This document shows, in pieces, positions 42,414 to 50,738 of a stretch of DNA of 64,000 nt. Both the position numbers and the translations under genes were made by a program. Origin of the DNA: Myxococcales bacterium 68-20 (GTDB taxonomy: Bacteria; Myxococcota_A; Polyangia; Polyangiales; Polyangiaceae); contig MKVQ01000012.1 in NCBI GenBank assembly GCA_001899635.1, forward strand, positions 62,001 to 126,000. The letters are read 5' to 3'. Numbering within the stretch: the stretch's first letter is position 1; every line of letters begins with the position of its first letter. The notes beneath the pieces are model-generated. The model did not search any database and was not told where the DNA came from. It was given only the letters and a program-made list of their open reading frames with translations.

Positions 42414-43162
42414 GCCGGGCGGCGCTTCGCGAGGCCCTCGGTGACCTCGGTGACGACCATGGTGACGAGGCGCGCGTAGAGCTCGTCGCCCTCCTCGCTC
42501 GTCGCCTCGGCGGGAGCTCCGGTATAGGCGCGGTCCATCCCGATCTCGGCGAACGTGGCCTTGCCTGCCTTGATCGCCTCGCTGAGGCTGAGGCCGATCT
42601 TCGGGAGATCGCCAAGCGTGCCCTTCACCCGTTTGCCCGCGGCGAGGACGAGCGACGTCTCGTAGCGACCCGCGTGGCACTCGCCGCGCTTGAACTCGTC
42701 GGAGAGCGTACGGCCCCAGCGACGCGTGAGCGGGCACGCGACCGAAGCGGCGCCCTCGGGAAGCCCGTCGATGGCGGCGCGAACCGCAACGTCGTGGGCG
42801 GGCTCGAGGTGGTTGTTCACGAAACACACATGCGTGAAGCCGCAGTCGAGGAGGCGCTCGGCGATGGCGCGCAGCATCGCCGTGAGCGCGGCAGCGGGCA
42901 CGCCGATCGCGCCGGAGAACCCGCGAGCGTACTCGGTCACGCCGTAGGGCACGCTCGGCGCAACGACCGCGCGGACACCGGCTCCCTCGAGCGCGTCGGC
43001 GGCGCGCGCGGCGCAGGCCTCGCTGATCGTGGTGTCGGTGTGGAGCGGCAGATGCGGGCCGTGCGGCTCGACGCTTCCGACCGGGACGATCGCGACGGAC
43101 GGGCCAGCCGAGACGATCTCGGCGACCTCCTCGTAGGTGAGGTCCGCGAGGTGACGAGCCAT
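42410..43162 (-). CDS. Creatininase-family metal-dependent amidohydrolase
   Basis: The 250-residue protein carries the family's metal-binding motif VGSVEPHGPHLPLHTDT (Glu32, His34, Asp43), a degenerate NNH segment (CFVNNHLEPAHD near 108) and the GECHAGRYETSL motif (near 179) with a conserved Glu. The family includes creatinine amidohydrolase, MftE and enzymes acting on formamidopyrimidines, so the substrate is open. Its ATG shares one base with the stop codon of the upstream CoA-ligase gene, implying a functional link. Confidence 0.88.
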   Translation of the reverse strand: MARHLADLTYEEVAEIVSAGPSVAIVPVGSVEPHGPHLPLHTDTTISEACAARAADALEGAGVRAVVAPSVPYGVTEYARGFSGAIGVPAAALTAMLRAIAERLLDCGFTHVCFVNNHLEPAHDVAVRAAIDGLPEGAASVACPLTRRWGRTLSDEFKRGECHAGRYETSLVLAAGKRVKGTLGDLPKIGLSLSEAIKAGKATFAEIGMDRAYTGAPAEATSEEGDELYARLVTMVVTEVTEGLAKRRPA

Positions 43163-44799
43163 CAGGACCGACCGCTCCCACCGCTGAGGGCGCGGAGCGC
43201 CTTCTTGTCGACCTTGCCGCGATCGTTCTTCGGCAAGTCGTCGACGAACTCGATCACGCGCGGGTACTTGTAGCGCGCGAGCGTGGTCTTCACGTGCTCC
43301 TGGAGCGCGCTGACGAGCTCGGGCGTGCCGGCATGCCCGGCGCGCACCACGATGAACGCCTTCGTCTTCACGAGCCCTTCGTCCTCGATCCCGATGACCG
43401 CCGCCGCAGCGACCGCCGCATGCCCGAGGAGGCACTCCTCCACCTCGAGCGGCGCGACCCACTGTCCGCCGACCTTCAAGAGATCGTCCGCGCGGCCGGC
43501 GAAGTAGAGGTACCCCTCCTCGTCGATGCGGAAGAGGTCGCCCGTCCGGCACCAGTGACCGTGGAAGGTGCGCCAGCTCTTGTCGCGATCGAGCCAGTAG
43601 CCCTGGCTGACGCTGTCGCCCTTCACCCAGAGCACGCCGATCTCACCGGGCGCACACGGCGTCGCGCCGGCGCCCTCGGCCTCCTCGGGCAGGATGCGGA
43701 GCTCGTAGCCGGCGACCACCTTGCCGAGCGATCCGGGCTTGATGTCGCCGGGCCGGTTCGACGCGTAGATGTGGAACATCTCCGCCGAGCCGATGCCGTC
43801 GTAGACGTCGCTCGCGAAGCGCTCGAGCCAGCGGCGCAAGAGCGGCTCGGGGAGCGCCTCGCCGGCGGAGAGCGAGAAGCGGATGCTCGAGAGATCGAGC
43901 CCGGGCTTGCCCTCCTTCGCGAGCGCGTCGTCGTGCTCGAGGAGCTTGCCGAGCATCGTCGGTACGTTCGTCACGATCGTGGGCCGGTACATCGCGATCG
44001 CGTTCTCGAGGCTCTCGGGCGAGGGGCGCTCGCTGAACAGCCCCGTGGTGGCGCCGACGGCGAACGGGAACAGCAAGCTCGTCCCCGTCGCATAGCCGAA
44101 GAACAGGCGCGGCACGCTGACGGTGACGTCGTCCCGGCGATAGCCCACCGTCTTCTTCGCGTAGACCTCGGTGTTGAACGCGAAGTCGCGGTGCGTGTGG
44201 ATGTTCGCCTTCGGCTCACCGGTCGAGCCGCTCGTGAAGAGCCAGATCGCCGGCTCGTCGCGGTGCACCTTCACCGGATCCATCGGCGCGGCTGCTTCGA
44301 GCGCGGTGGAGAGCTCCCTCACCTTCCCCGAGAAGCTCGTGCCCGCGATGCGCGCCTCGGGATCGCTGCCCGTCGCCGCGTCGGGCACGACGAACATCGC
44401 CTGGACCTCGCTCTCCTCGGCGTCGACGACGGGCCGAAGGACCTCCGCGACCGCAGGCACGGTGACGATCGCAGTCGCACGCGTGTAGCCGACGAGGTAC
44501 TCGAGCGTCTCCGGAGGCGCGAGCGGATTGCCCATCGCGACGACAGCTCCGCACGCGAGCGTGCCGAAGAGCGTCCAGGCAAAGGGCGGCACGTCCGGAA
44601 GGATGATGAGGACACGCTCGCCTCGCCGCACCCCCGCGGCCCGGAGCAGGCTCGTCATCCGCCGGGTCTTGTCGGCCACGACGTCGTACGTCCAGCTCCG
44701 TTCACCGAAGCGAACGGCGGCCTTGCTCCCGAGGCCCTCGTCGAGACGGTCAAAGAGGAAGTAGCGCGCGAGGCTCAGGTCTTCGGGGAACGCGATCAC
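43162..44799 (-). CDS. Benzoate-CoA ligase family enzyme
   Basis: The 545-residue enzyme is an AMP-forming acyl-CoA synthetase. It shows LFTSGSTGEPK (187-197), the benzoate-CoA-ligase-type run VYAKKTVGYRRDD, SVPRLFFGYATGTSLLFPF, RTGDLF and the C-terminal GKVDKKALR with the catalytic lysine. It activates an aromatic or related carboxylic acid to its CoA thioester; the precise acid is not certain. GTG 44799 is the start. It is followed by the creatininase-family gene with a one-base overlap. Confidence 0.92.
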   Translation of the reverse strand: MIAFPEDLSLARYFLFDRLDEGLGSKAAVRFGERSWTYDVVADKTRRMTSLLRAAGVRRGERVLIILPDVPPFAWTLFGTLACGAVVAMGNPLAPPETLEYLVGYTRATAIVTVPAVAEVLRPVVDAEESEVQAMFVVPDAATGSDPEARIAGTSFSGKVRELSTALEAAAPMDPVKVHRDEPAIWLFTSGSTGEPKANIHTHRDFAFNTEVYAKKTVGYRRDDVTVSVPRLFFGYATGTSLLFPFAVGATTGLFSERPSPESLENAIAMYRPTIVTNVPTMLGKLLEHDDALAKEGKPGLDLSSIRFSLSAGEALPEPLLRRWLERFASDVYDGIGSAEMFHIYASNRPGDIKPGSLGKVVAGYELRILPEEAEGAGATPCAPGEIGVLWVKGDSVSQGYWLDRDKSWRTFHGHWCRTGDLFRIDEEGYLYFAGRADDLLKVGGQWVAPLEVEECLLGHAAVAAAAVIGIEDEGLVKTKAFIVVRAGHAGTPELVSALQEHVKTTLARYKYPRVIEFVDDLPKNDRGKVDKKALRALSGGSGRS

Positions 44800-44873
44800 G
44801 ACCGTAGTCGCTTACCTCCGAGCCGCCCTCCGAGACAAGGGTGCAGCGCCTGTCGCCCCGCGTCATTCGCGTG

Positions 44874-44938
44874 GAGCTCGCGGCGCGGATGACGCCGTGC
44901 GCGGCTCGACCGTTGCGCGCGGCGTCATCCGCGAGCTC
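44874..44938 (-). terminator. Long inverted repeat after the response-regulator gene
   Basis: CGCGGATGACGCCG at 44884-44897 is perfectly complementary to 44920-44933. The stem can extend inward by about six more pairs (one G-U) and outward, after a three-base bulge, through GAGCTCG (44874-44880) and CGAGCTC (44932-44938), giving over 20 pairs in total. It lies 29 bases after the leftward response-regulator stop and before the CoA-ligase start, so a terminator is the simplest reading. It is the longest inverted repeat I found in the window. Confidence 0.65.
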
Positions 44939-44966
44939 GCACGGAAGCGCGCTTGGCGACCTCTCG

Positions 44967-45620
44967 TCAGCGTCGAACGAGCCCCTCACGCCACGCGTAG
45001 ACGGCAGCCTGCGTCCGATCCTCGAGGTCGAGCTTGGCGAGCACGTTGCTCACGTGGCTCTTCACCGTCTTTTCGCTCAGCGAGAGCCGAGCCGCCATCT
45101 CCGCATTCGTGAGCCCCTCGGCGATGAGCCGCAGGATGTCGAGCTCGCGCGCGGTGAGCTCGGCATGCAGGGGCCGGACGCGTTCGGTCCGGAGCGCCCG
45201 CGTGATCTGGGCGCTCACGCGCGGTCCGAGGACGGCTTCGCCTCGCGCTGCCCGTCGCACGACGTCGATCAGCGCCGTAGCGCTGGTCGCCTTCGACAGA
45301 TACGAGAGCGCACCGGCACGAAGGGCCGGGACGACGTGCTCCTCCTCCGACGAGGAGGTGAGGATCACGACGTGGGCCTGTGGATGGACGGCGTTGATCC
45401 GCCGGGTGGCTTCCACCCCACCGATGCCGGGCATCAAGACGTCCATCAACACCACGTCGGGGCGCTCGTCGCGAGCGAGCTCGACCGCGGCCTCGCCCGT
45501 GTCGGCCTCGGCGACGATCGTGAAATCGGGCTGCGTCTCGAGGAGCGCGCGCAGTCCCTGACGGACGATCGTGTGATCGTCGACGATGAGCACTTTCACC
45601 ACGGACGTCTGCTCGTTCAC
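44967..45620 (-). CDS. NarL/FixJ-type response regulator
   Basis: The 217-residue protein has a receiver domain (acidic pair Asp14-Asp15, phosphoacceptor Asp60 in VVLMDVLMPG, Lys in YLSKATSA) and a C-terminal LuxR-type helix-turn-helix (about 150-210, LTARELDILRLIAEGLTNAE, LSEKTVKSHVSNVLAKL). GTG 45620 overlaps the kinase stop (GTGA), so the pair is translationally coupled. It should be phosphorylated by the adjacent kinase. Its target promoters are unknown. Confidence 0.94.
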   Translation of the reverse strand: MNEQTSVVKVLIVDDHTIVRQGLRALLETQPDFTIVAEADTGEAAVELARDERPDVVLMDVLMPGIGGVEATRRINAVHPQAHVVILTSSSEEEHVVPALRAGALSYLSKATSATALIDVVRRAARGEAVLGPRVSAQITRALRTERVRPLHAELTARELDILRLIAEGLTNAEMAARLSLSEKTVKSHVSNVLAKLDLEDRTQAAVYAWREGLVRR

Positions 45621-47071
45621 TCTGCCTCTCGAAACGTCACCTCGACGCACAGACCCCCGCGAACGGACGGCATCAATCGAAGCATCCCACCAGGCAACGC
45701 CGCAACTCGCGCGCGCATCGACGTGATGCCGAAGCCGTCCTGGGTGCCGTCGGGCATGCCCTGGCCGTCGTCGTCGATGCGGAGACTGAGCTCGCCACCG
45801 GGGCCGCTCTGGAATCGGACATCCACGTTCGCCGCGCCGCTGTGACGGGCGACGTTCGAGAGCGCTTCCTGGACGATGCGCATGAGCGCATCACCGATGG
45901 CGGGCTGAAGCTGCGCATCGACTGTGACGTGATGGGCGGCGATCCCGGTGCGCCGTGACCAGGCCAGCACTTCACGACGAAGCGCGTCGGGCCATGGTGC
46001 GTCCAGCGACGATGGCCGCAGCTGGGCGAGCACGGCGACCAGCTCGCGCTGCGCATTCTCGAGCAAACCGCTCGCCTCGTCGATCCGCGCCGTCGTTCGT
46101 GTCGGATCGCGCTCGGCGGTGGCCCGGGCCGCACCGAGTAGCATCGCGGTGGCGAAGAGTTGTTGCTTCACCCCGTCGTGCAGTTCCCGCGCGAGGCGAC
46201 TCCGTTCCTCCGCGGCGGCGAGCGCTTCGCGAAGCGCCACGGCTCCGCGGAGCTCCGTCGCCATGGCATCGAGCCCCGCAGCGAGATCCTGGAGCTCGTC
46301 GTCGTGGCTGCTGTTGCTCGCGACGACGTCGAAGCGTCCACCCGCCCAGGCCTTCGCTGCCCGACCGATCCGGTCGAGCCGCTGGGCGATGCCGCGCGTG
46401 ACGATCGCACCGAACGCGAGACCGACGAGGCCGCCGAGGATCGCGACGACGGCGCCGTTCGTGGCGAGAAACCTCGCGCTCGCACGCACCCACGAGCCGG
46501 GCGTGAACGGCGGCTCGAGCCGCGCCCAGATCGCGCCGGCGCCGGATCCGTCCGGCGCACGAAGCGCGTGCGCGACCGAGACGCCTCCGTCTGCGCGACG
46601 AAAGGCACGCGTCGATGGAGGCGTCACGCCCGCGAGCGCGCGCTCGATCCGCTCGCGCTCTTCCGTCGTCGGCACGGGCGGAGGAGCATCGACGCATCCC
46701 GTTCGCCGGCAAGCGAAGGCGTACCGGGACGCACCGCTGCCGTCGACGAGCGTGACGATGCCGCCACGCATGGGCCCGACCTCGATGGAGAGCTGGATCG
46801 GCTCGTCGACCCCCTCGCCAGCGCTCGTGAAGGCGTCGGCGATCACGCGCGACAACGCCTCCCGATCGAGCGGCTCACGTACGGCGAGCATTGCGACGCG
46901 CGCGGCGGTCTCCTCGGTCCCACGGGCGAGGTCGTCGACGAACGCCTGCGAACGAAGCACGTACCAGCCGAGCAGAGCGAGGAGCACCGCTTCGAGGGCG
47001 ACGATCGCGATGACGGACGACACCGCGTATGCGATGGCGAGCCTGCGCCTCAGGCGCCGAAAAGCCGACAT
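45617..47071 (-). CDS. Sensor histidine kinase (HisKA_3 type)
   Basis: The 484-residue protein has two membrane helices (about 15-37 and 205-225) flanking a periplasmic sensor domain of about 165 residues, a HAMP linker (about 226-280), the phosphoacceptor motif RSRLARELHDGVKQQLF with His298, and a C-terminal ATPase domain (ALMRIVQEALSNVARHSGA; DDDGQGMP). The periplasmic part has a Cys pair (Cys121, Cys126) that might form a disulphide. It is the first gene of the kinase/regulator pair and is divergent from the lipase-like gene. Confidence 0.94.
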   Translation of the reverse strand: MSAFRRLRRRLAIAYAVSSVIAIVALEAVLLALLGWYVLRSQAFVDDLARGTEETAARVAMLAVREPLDREALSRVIADAFTSAGEGVDEPIQLSIEVGPMRGGIVTLVDGSGASRYAFACRRTGCVDAPPPVPTTEERERIERALAGVTPPSTRAFRRADGGVSVAHALRAPDGSGAGAIWARLEPPFTPGSWVRASARFLATNGAVVAILGGLVGLAFGAIVTRGIAQRLDRIGRAAKAWAGGRFDVVASNSSHDDELQDLAAGLDAMATELRGAVALREALAAAEERSRLARELHDGVKQQLFATAMLLGAARATAERDPTRTTARIDEASGLLENAQRELVAVLAQLRPSSLDAPWPDALRREVLAWSRRTGIAAHHVTVDAQLQPAIGDALMRIVQEALSNVARHSGAANVDVRFQSGPGGELSLRIDDDGQGMPDGTQDGFGITSMRARVAALPGGMLRLMPSVRGGLCVEVTFREAE

Positions 47072-47121
47072 GCTCCTTCTCGAGCGTAGGAGCTTGGCAT
47101 GGGCACCGTTGCGTTGCCACG

Positions 47122-47169
47122 GCCTGGAGACCGAGACCGAGCTCCGCCTGGAGACCGAGGCCGAGCTCG
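47122..47169. repeat. Two tandem 24-bp copies between kinase and lipase-like genes
   Basis: 47122-47145 and 47146-47169 are near-identical 24-base copies (GCCTGGAGACCGAG...CCGAGCTC) with differences at one internal base and the last base. They lie in the 180-base divergent promoter region, so they could be a pair of protein-binding sites. Confidence 0.6.
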
Positions 47170-47251
47170 GCCGGGCGGCGGATGCGCAGATCGAGCGGAG
47201 CCGCCATCTTGCTCGCGTCGGCGGCCTGGATGGCCATCCACAGAGGAGATC

Positions 47252-48520
47252 ATGCTTCGAACGCTCGCACGCTTTTCATCGACGACTTCGATCACGGCTT
47301 TCACGCTCGCGCTCACGCTTGCCGCCTGCTCTCCCGACGAGACGAAGGCTTCCACAGGTACCGGTCCCCATGGTGACGCCGGCATCGACGCCGAGACACC
47401 GCCGGCAGGGCGCGGGCGCCTCGTCAGCGCCCAGCTCCAGTCGACGATCACCCGCGCACAGCTCGAGGAGCTCCGCGAGAAGTCGGGGCTGACGACCGTT
47501 CCCGCGCCGAAGTTCGACGTCGCATGCTCGACGATCCGCTACGAGACGATCGACCTCCACGATGCGCCGGTCGAAGCATCCGGCCTCGCATGCGTACCGC
47601 TCGGCGTGGCCGGTCCGCGCCCCTTGTTGTCGTATCAGCACGGCACGACGACCGCCGACAGCCAGGTCCCGTCCGGAGAGGCCGGTGCAGGGATCTTCCT
47701 CGCCTTCCTCTACGCGGCCTCGGGCTACGTGGTCTCGGCGGCGGACTACCTCGGCCTCGGAGCGGCACCGGGGTTCCACCCCTATCTCCACGCCGCGTCG
47801 GAGGCGACCGCGTCGATCGACATGATCCGCGCCACGCGCCAGCATGCTCGCGATTCGGGGGTCGAGCTCGGATCGCAGCTCTTCCTCGCCGGCTATTCGC
47901 AAGGGGGGCACGCCACGATGGCGCTTCATCGAGCGCTCGAGGCCGGCCATGCCGCCGAGCTTCCCGTGACCGCCGCAATGCCGATGGCCGGCTCCTACGA
48001 CATGTCGCAGACCACGATCGAGGCCGTGTTCGCGACCCCTGCGCCATCGACGCCGACCTACCTCGCGTACGCGCTCCTCGCCTACGACATGGTCTACGAC
48101 GTCTATCCTTCACCGGAGGTGGCCTTTGCGGAGCCCGCGAAGGTGGGCTCGCTGTTCGACCGAAAGCGCACCTTCGACGAGATCGCCAAGGAGATGCCGA
48201 CGACGCCGGAGGCCGTCTTGCGCCCCGAGTTCCTGAATGCTTTCCGGACGGATCCGAACCACTCGTTCAGGGCCGCGCTTCGCGCAAACGACGTCTACGA
48301 CTGGAAGCCGCGCGCTCCCGTCCGCCTCTGTCATGGTGGAGCCGATCGCGACGTGACCTTCCAGAACTCGGTCGTCGCGCACGATCGGATGAAGGCGCTC
48401 GGGGCCGACGTCGAGCTCGTCGCCGTCGGCGCGGAGCTCGATCACGACACCGCAGGCATCCCGTGCGAGGTCGCCGCACGCGCCTACTTCGACGCGCTCG
48501 TCCCGGGCGATACGCCGTAA
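47252..48520 (+). CDS. Alpha/beta-hydrolase (secretory lipase-like) lipoprotein
   Basis: The 422-residue protein has a signal ending in LAAC (Cys26), an Asp/Gly/Thr-rich stalk and an alpha/beta-hydrolase domain with the nucleophile elbow GYSQGG (Ser216), an oxyanion region LSYQHGTTT, a probable acid Asp in CHGGADRDVTF and a late His in ELDHDTAG. It resembles secretory lipases of the LIP family, which act on esters outside the cytoplasm. An excellent GAGGAG site lies 3-8 bases before the ATG. The gene is divergent from the two-component system and may be one of its targets. Confidence 0.88.
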   Translation: MLRTLARFSSTTSITAFTLALTLAACSPDETKASTGTGPHGDAGIDAETPPAGRGRLVSAQLQSTITRAQLEELREKSGLTTVPAPKFDVACSTIRYETIDLHDAPVEASGLACVPLGVAGPRPLLSYQHGTTTADSQVPSGEAGAGIFLAFLYAASGYVVSAADYLGLGAAPGFHPYLHAASEATASIDMIRATRQHARDSGVELGSQLFLAGYSQGGHATMALHRALEAGHAAELPVTAAMPMAGSYDMSQTTIEAVFATPAPSTPTYLAYALLAYDMVYDVYPSPEVAFAEPAKVGSLFDRKRTFDEIAKEMPTTPEAVLRPEFLNAFRTDPNHSFRAALRANDVYDWKPRAPVRLCHGGADRDVTFQNSVVAHDRMKALGADVELVAVGAELDHDTAGIPCEVAARAYFDALVPGDTP

Positions 48521-48842
48521 TCACAGCGCCACCACGAAGGCACCTCGATGACTGGAGCTGGCCGCGCGAGCCCCCGGGAGCCCCGGAAGCCTCCCGCGCC
48601 TCGCACGCCGCTCCAAGTCCGGGTCGGCCCGAGCCGCAGCTCCCGTCGTCGAGGATGCAGGCGTTCGCACCGCCTTCGCGCTGCGCACGCGAGCCGCCGT
48701 GCTCGCGAAGATTCGCTCGCGAGTTTTGGTGACGCGGGGAGCGGGGCCCAACTTTTCGAGAGCACGCCGACGCGCAAGCGACGAATCTCCGGGACTTCTC
48801 GAACGGATCGCGATGGCACGAGCTCTGCTGTTTGGGCTCGCC
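48521..48842. other. Gene-free stretch
   Basis: These 322 bases separate the lipase-like and beta-lactamase-like genes, both rightward. An in-frame ATG at 48813 could extend the downstream signal peptide by ten residues. I see no clear terminator or other feature. Confidence 0.35.
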
Positions 48843-50648
48843 ATGAGAACGACATTCACCACGGCCTTCGTGCTCCTTACCGCGCTCACTGCTTCGACGT
48901 TCGGTCCCGGGTGTACTGAGCCGGAGAGCTCTCCAGGCGCAAGCGCCCCGGACGACGACGTCCCGCCCGCTCCCGATGCAGGGCCGCCATATTCGGGCGG
49001 CCCGTCCCCCGACCAGATCCCCGCGCAAGGCACCATGCATGCGGGGCTCGAGGAGCTCGACGACGTCATCAAGAAGTTCATGCGCGCGACGTGCACGGGC
49101 TCGGTCGTCTTCGCGCTCGGCTTCGGTGGCAAGCCGCTCGTCTCGCGTGGCTACGGCTACAGGGAGGGGCCGCCGAACAAGAAGTGCGCGGCGGACACGG
49201 ATCCGTTCATCGGCGCGAACAAGATGAAGCCCGATGCGGCGTTTCGGATCGGTTCGAACAGCAAGGCGTTCACCGCCGCGATCGTTCGCATCGTGCTGAA
49301 GCAGAAGCTTGCGGCGCTCGGGCGACCGACGACCGATCAAGAGGTCGAGAGTCTGAAGGTGTTCGACCCGGCGCTCGATCTCGTGCCGGCCCGTCTGCGC
49401 AATGCCGTGCTCGTCGGCTCGACGACGGCCGCTCCGAACTGCATTCAGCCACCTGTGGGAGGTTCCAAGGTGACGATGAGAGGCACCCCTGACCCGCGCC
49501 TGCGAGACATCACGGTGGGTCAGCTGCTGGGGCACATCAGCGGTCTGCCTCAGGGAGGCAACCCCGTAACCAACAAGCTCGCCGCCATTCGAGGCATCGA
49601 CTCGGTGCAGGAGCTCGACGCGGAGGCTGGGACTCTCGGCGTCTCCAGCGAGAAGCAGGTCGAGCTCGCCGAAAAGCACGATGGTGGGCACTTCATTCGG
49701 CAGGAGAACCTCGAGGAGTACCTGCTCGCCAACGCCGACCTATGCCTCGAGTTCGAGCCGGGGAAGAGGCCCGCGGGAGCGAATGGCTACTCCAACATCG
49801 GCTACGGTTACCTGCAGGCCATTGCGGAGCACGTGAGCGGGCGCACTCTGCACGCGCCGCTGGGACTGCCGGAAAAACACCCCGAGTCGCTGATGGCGCA
49901 GTTCCTATCCACGCGACTTGGCATCACGAAAGGCGCCGACTCGGCGTACGGTGTTTACCTTTCGCAGACCATTCCCGCGCTTCGCGATTCGTCGGAGCCC
50001 GTCTACCGAGCCTGGGATGGCCAGTCGCTGAACGGTCGCTTCCGGGACGTGAAACGTCCTTGGTGCATCTGGAGCGAGGATGAAAAGAAGTGCGACGCCT
50101 CGCAGTTCCTTGCAGGAAAGAGCCGCTACAACTGGAGCTTCGTCGACACGAAGGTAGCCGTCGGCGACCGGGACGACGGCTACTCCGGCGGTCCCGGGCT
50201 CTTTGCAGCCGAGATGCCGATCCTCCTCGAGTTCATGGCCAAGTACTGGGTCAACGGAGATGGAGCGACACCGTTCTACGGGCGTGAGCGTTCGACGAAT
50301 CCGTCGCCGGACCAGATCCGAGAGCACAGAGGCGCGCTCGCCGGGACGCACTCCACCATCACGAGCTTCACCGGCGCAACAGTCAACCACAACGTGGTCC
50401 CGACCAAACCGGACGGCGAGTTCGATTTGGTCGCGTACAAGAAGCAGCTCGACGAGAACAACGCGACTACTTCCCAGTGCAAGCTGCCCGCGGGCATCGA
50501 CATGGCGTTCGCCGCGAATCAGGTGAACGACGCCACCTGCCCAGCGGACATCTGCAATGCCTACGGAGGGCTCCGAGAGGCGCTCAAGGAGAAGCTCTGC
50601 ACGATCGACTGGCTGAAGGTCAGTCCGCAGATCAGCAGCAACGACTGA
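48843..50648 (+). CDS. Class C beta-lactamase/penicillin-binding-type serine hydrolase, lipoprotein
   Basis: The 601-residue protein has a signal ending in GPGC (Cys24), a Pro/Asp-rich stalk and a beta-lactamase-type domain with the SxxK motif (Ser138-Asn-Ser-Lys141 in RIGSNSKAF), the YxN motif (Tyr316-Ser-Asn318 in GYSNIGYGYL) and the TVGQLLGHISGLP segment that usually lies between them. The length exceeds a plain beta-lactamase because of insertions with several cysteines. It may act on peptidoglycan or esters rather than antibiotics. ATG 48813 is an alternative start. Confidence 0.85.
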   Translation: MRTTFTTAFVLLTALTASTFGPGCTEPESSPGASAPDDDVPPAPDAGPPYSGGPSPDQIPAQGTMHAGLEELDDVIKKFMRATCTGSVVFALGFGGKPLVSRGYGYREGPPNKKCAADTDPFIGANKMKPDAAFRIGSNSKAFTAAIVRIVLKQKLAALGRPTTDQEVESLKVFDPALDLVPARLRNAVLVGSTTAAPNCIQPPVGGSKVTMRGTPDPRLRDITVGQLLGHISGLPQGGNPVTNKLAAIRGIDSVQELDAEAGTLGVSSEKQVELAEKHDGGHFIRQENLEEYLLANADLCLEFEPGKRPAGANGYSNIGYGYLQAIAEHVSGRTLHAPLGLPEKHPESLMAQFLSTRLGITKGADSAYGVYLSQTIPALRDSSEPVYRAWDGQSLNGRFRDVKRPWCIWSEDEKKCDASQFLAGKSRYNWSFVDTKVAVGDRDDGYSGGPGLFAAEMPILLEFMAKYWVNGDGATPFYGRERSTNPSPDQIREHRGALAGTHSTITSFTGATVNHNVVPTKPDGEFDLVAYKKQLDENNATTSQCKLPAGIDMAFAANQVNDATCPADICNAYGGLREALKEKLCTIDWLKVSPQISSND

Positions 50649-50738
50649 CGATGTCCGAGAGCGAGCCGTTCGGCTCTCTCGCAGCGAAGGCGGATACGCG
50701 ATCCGAGAGGTCTGCGACCGCCTTCGCTGCGCGCCTCG

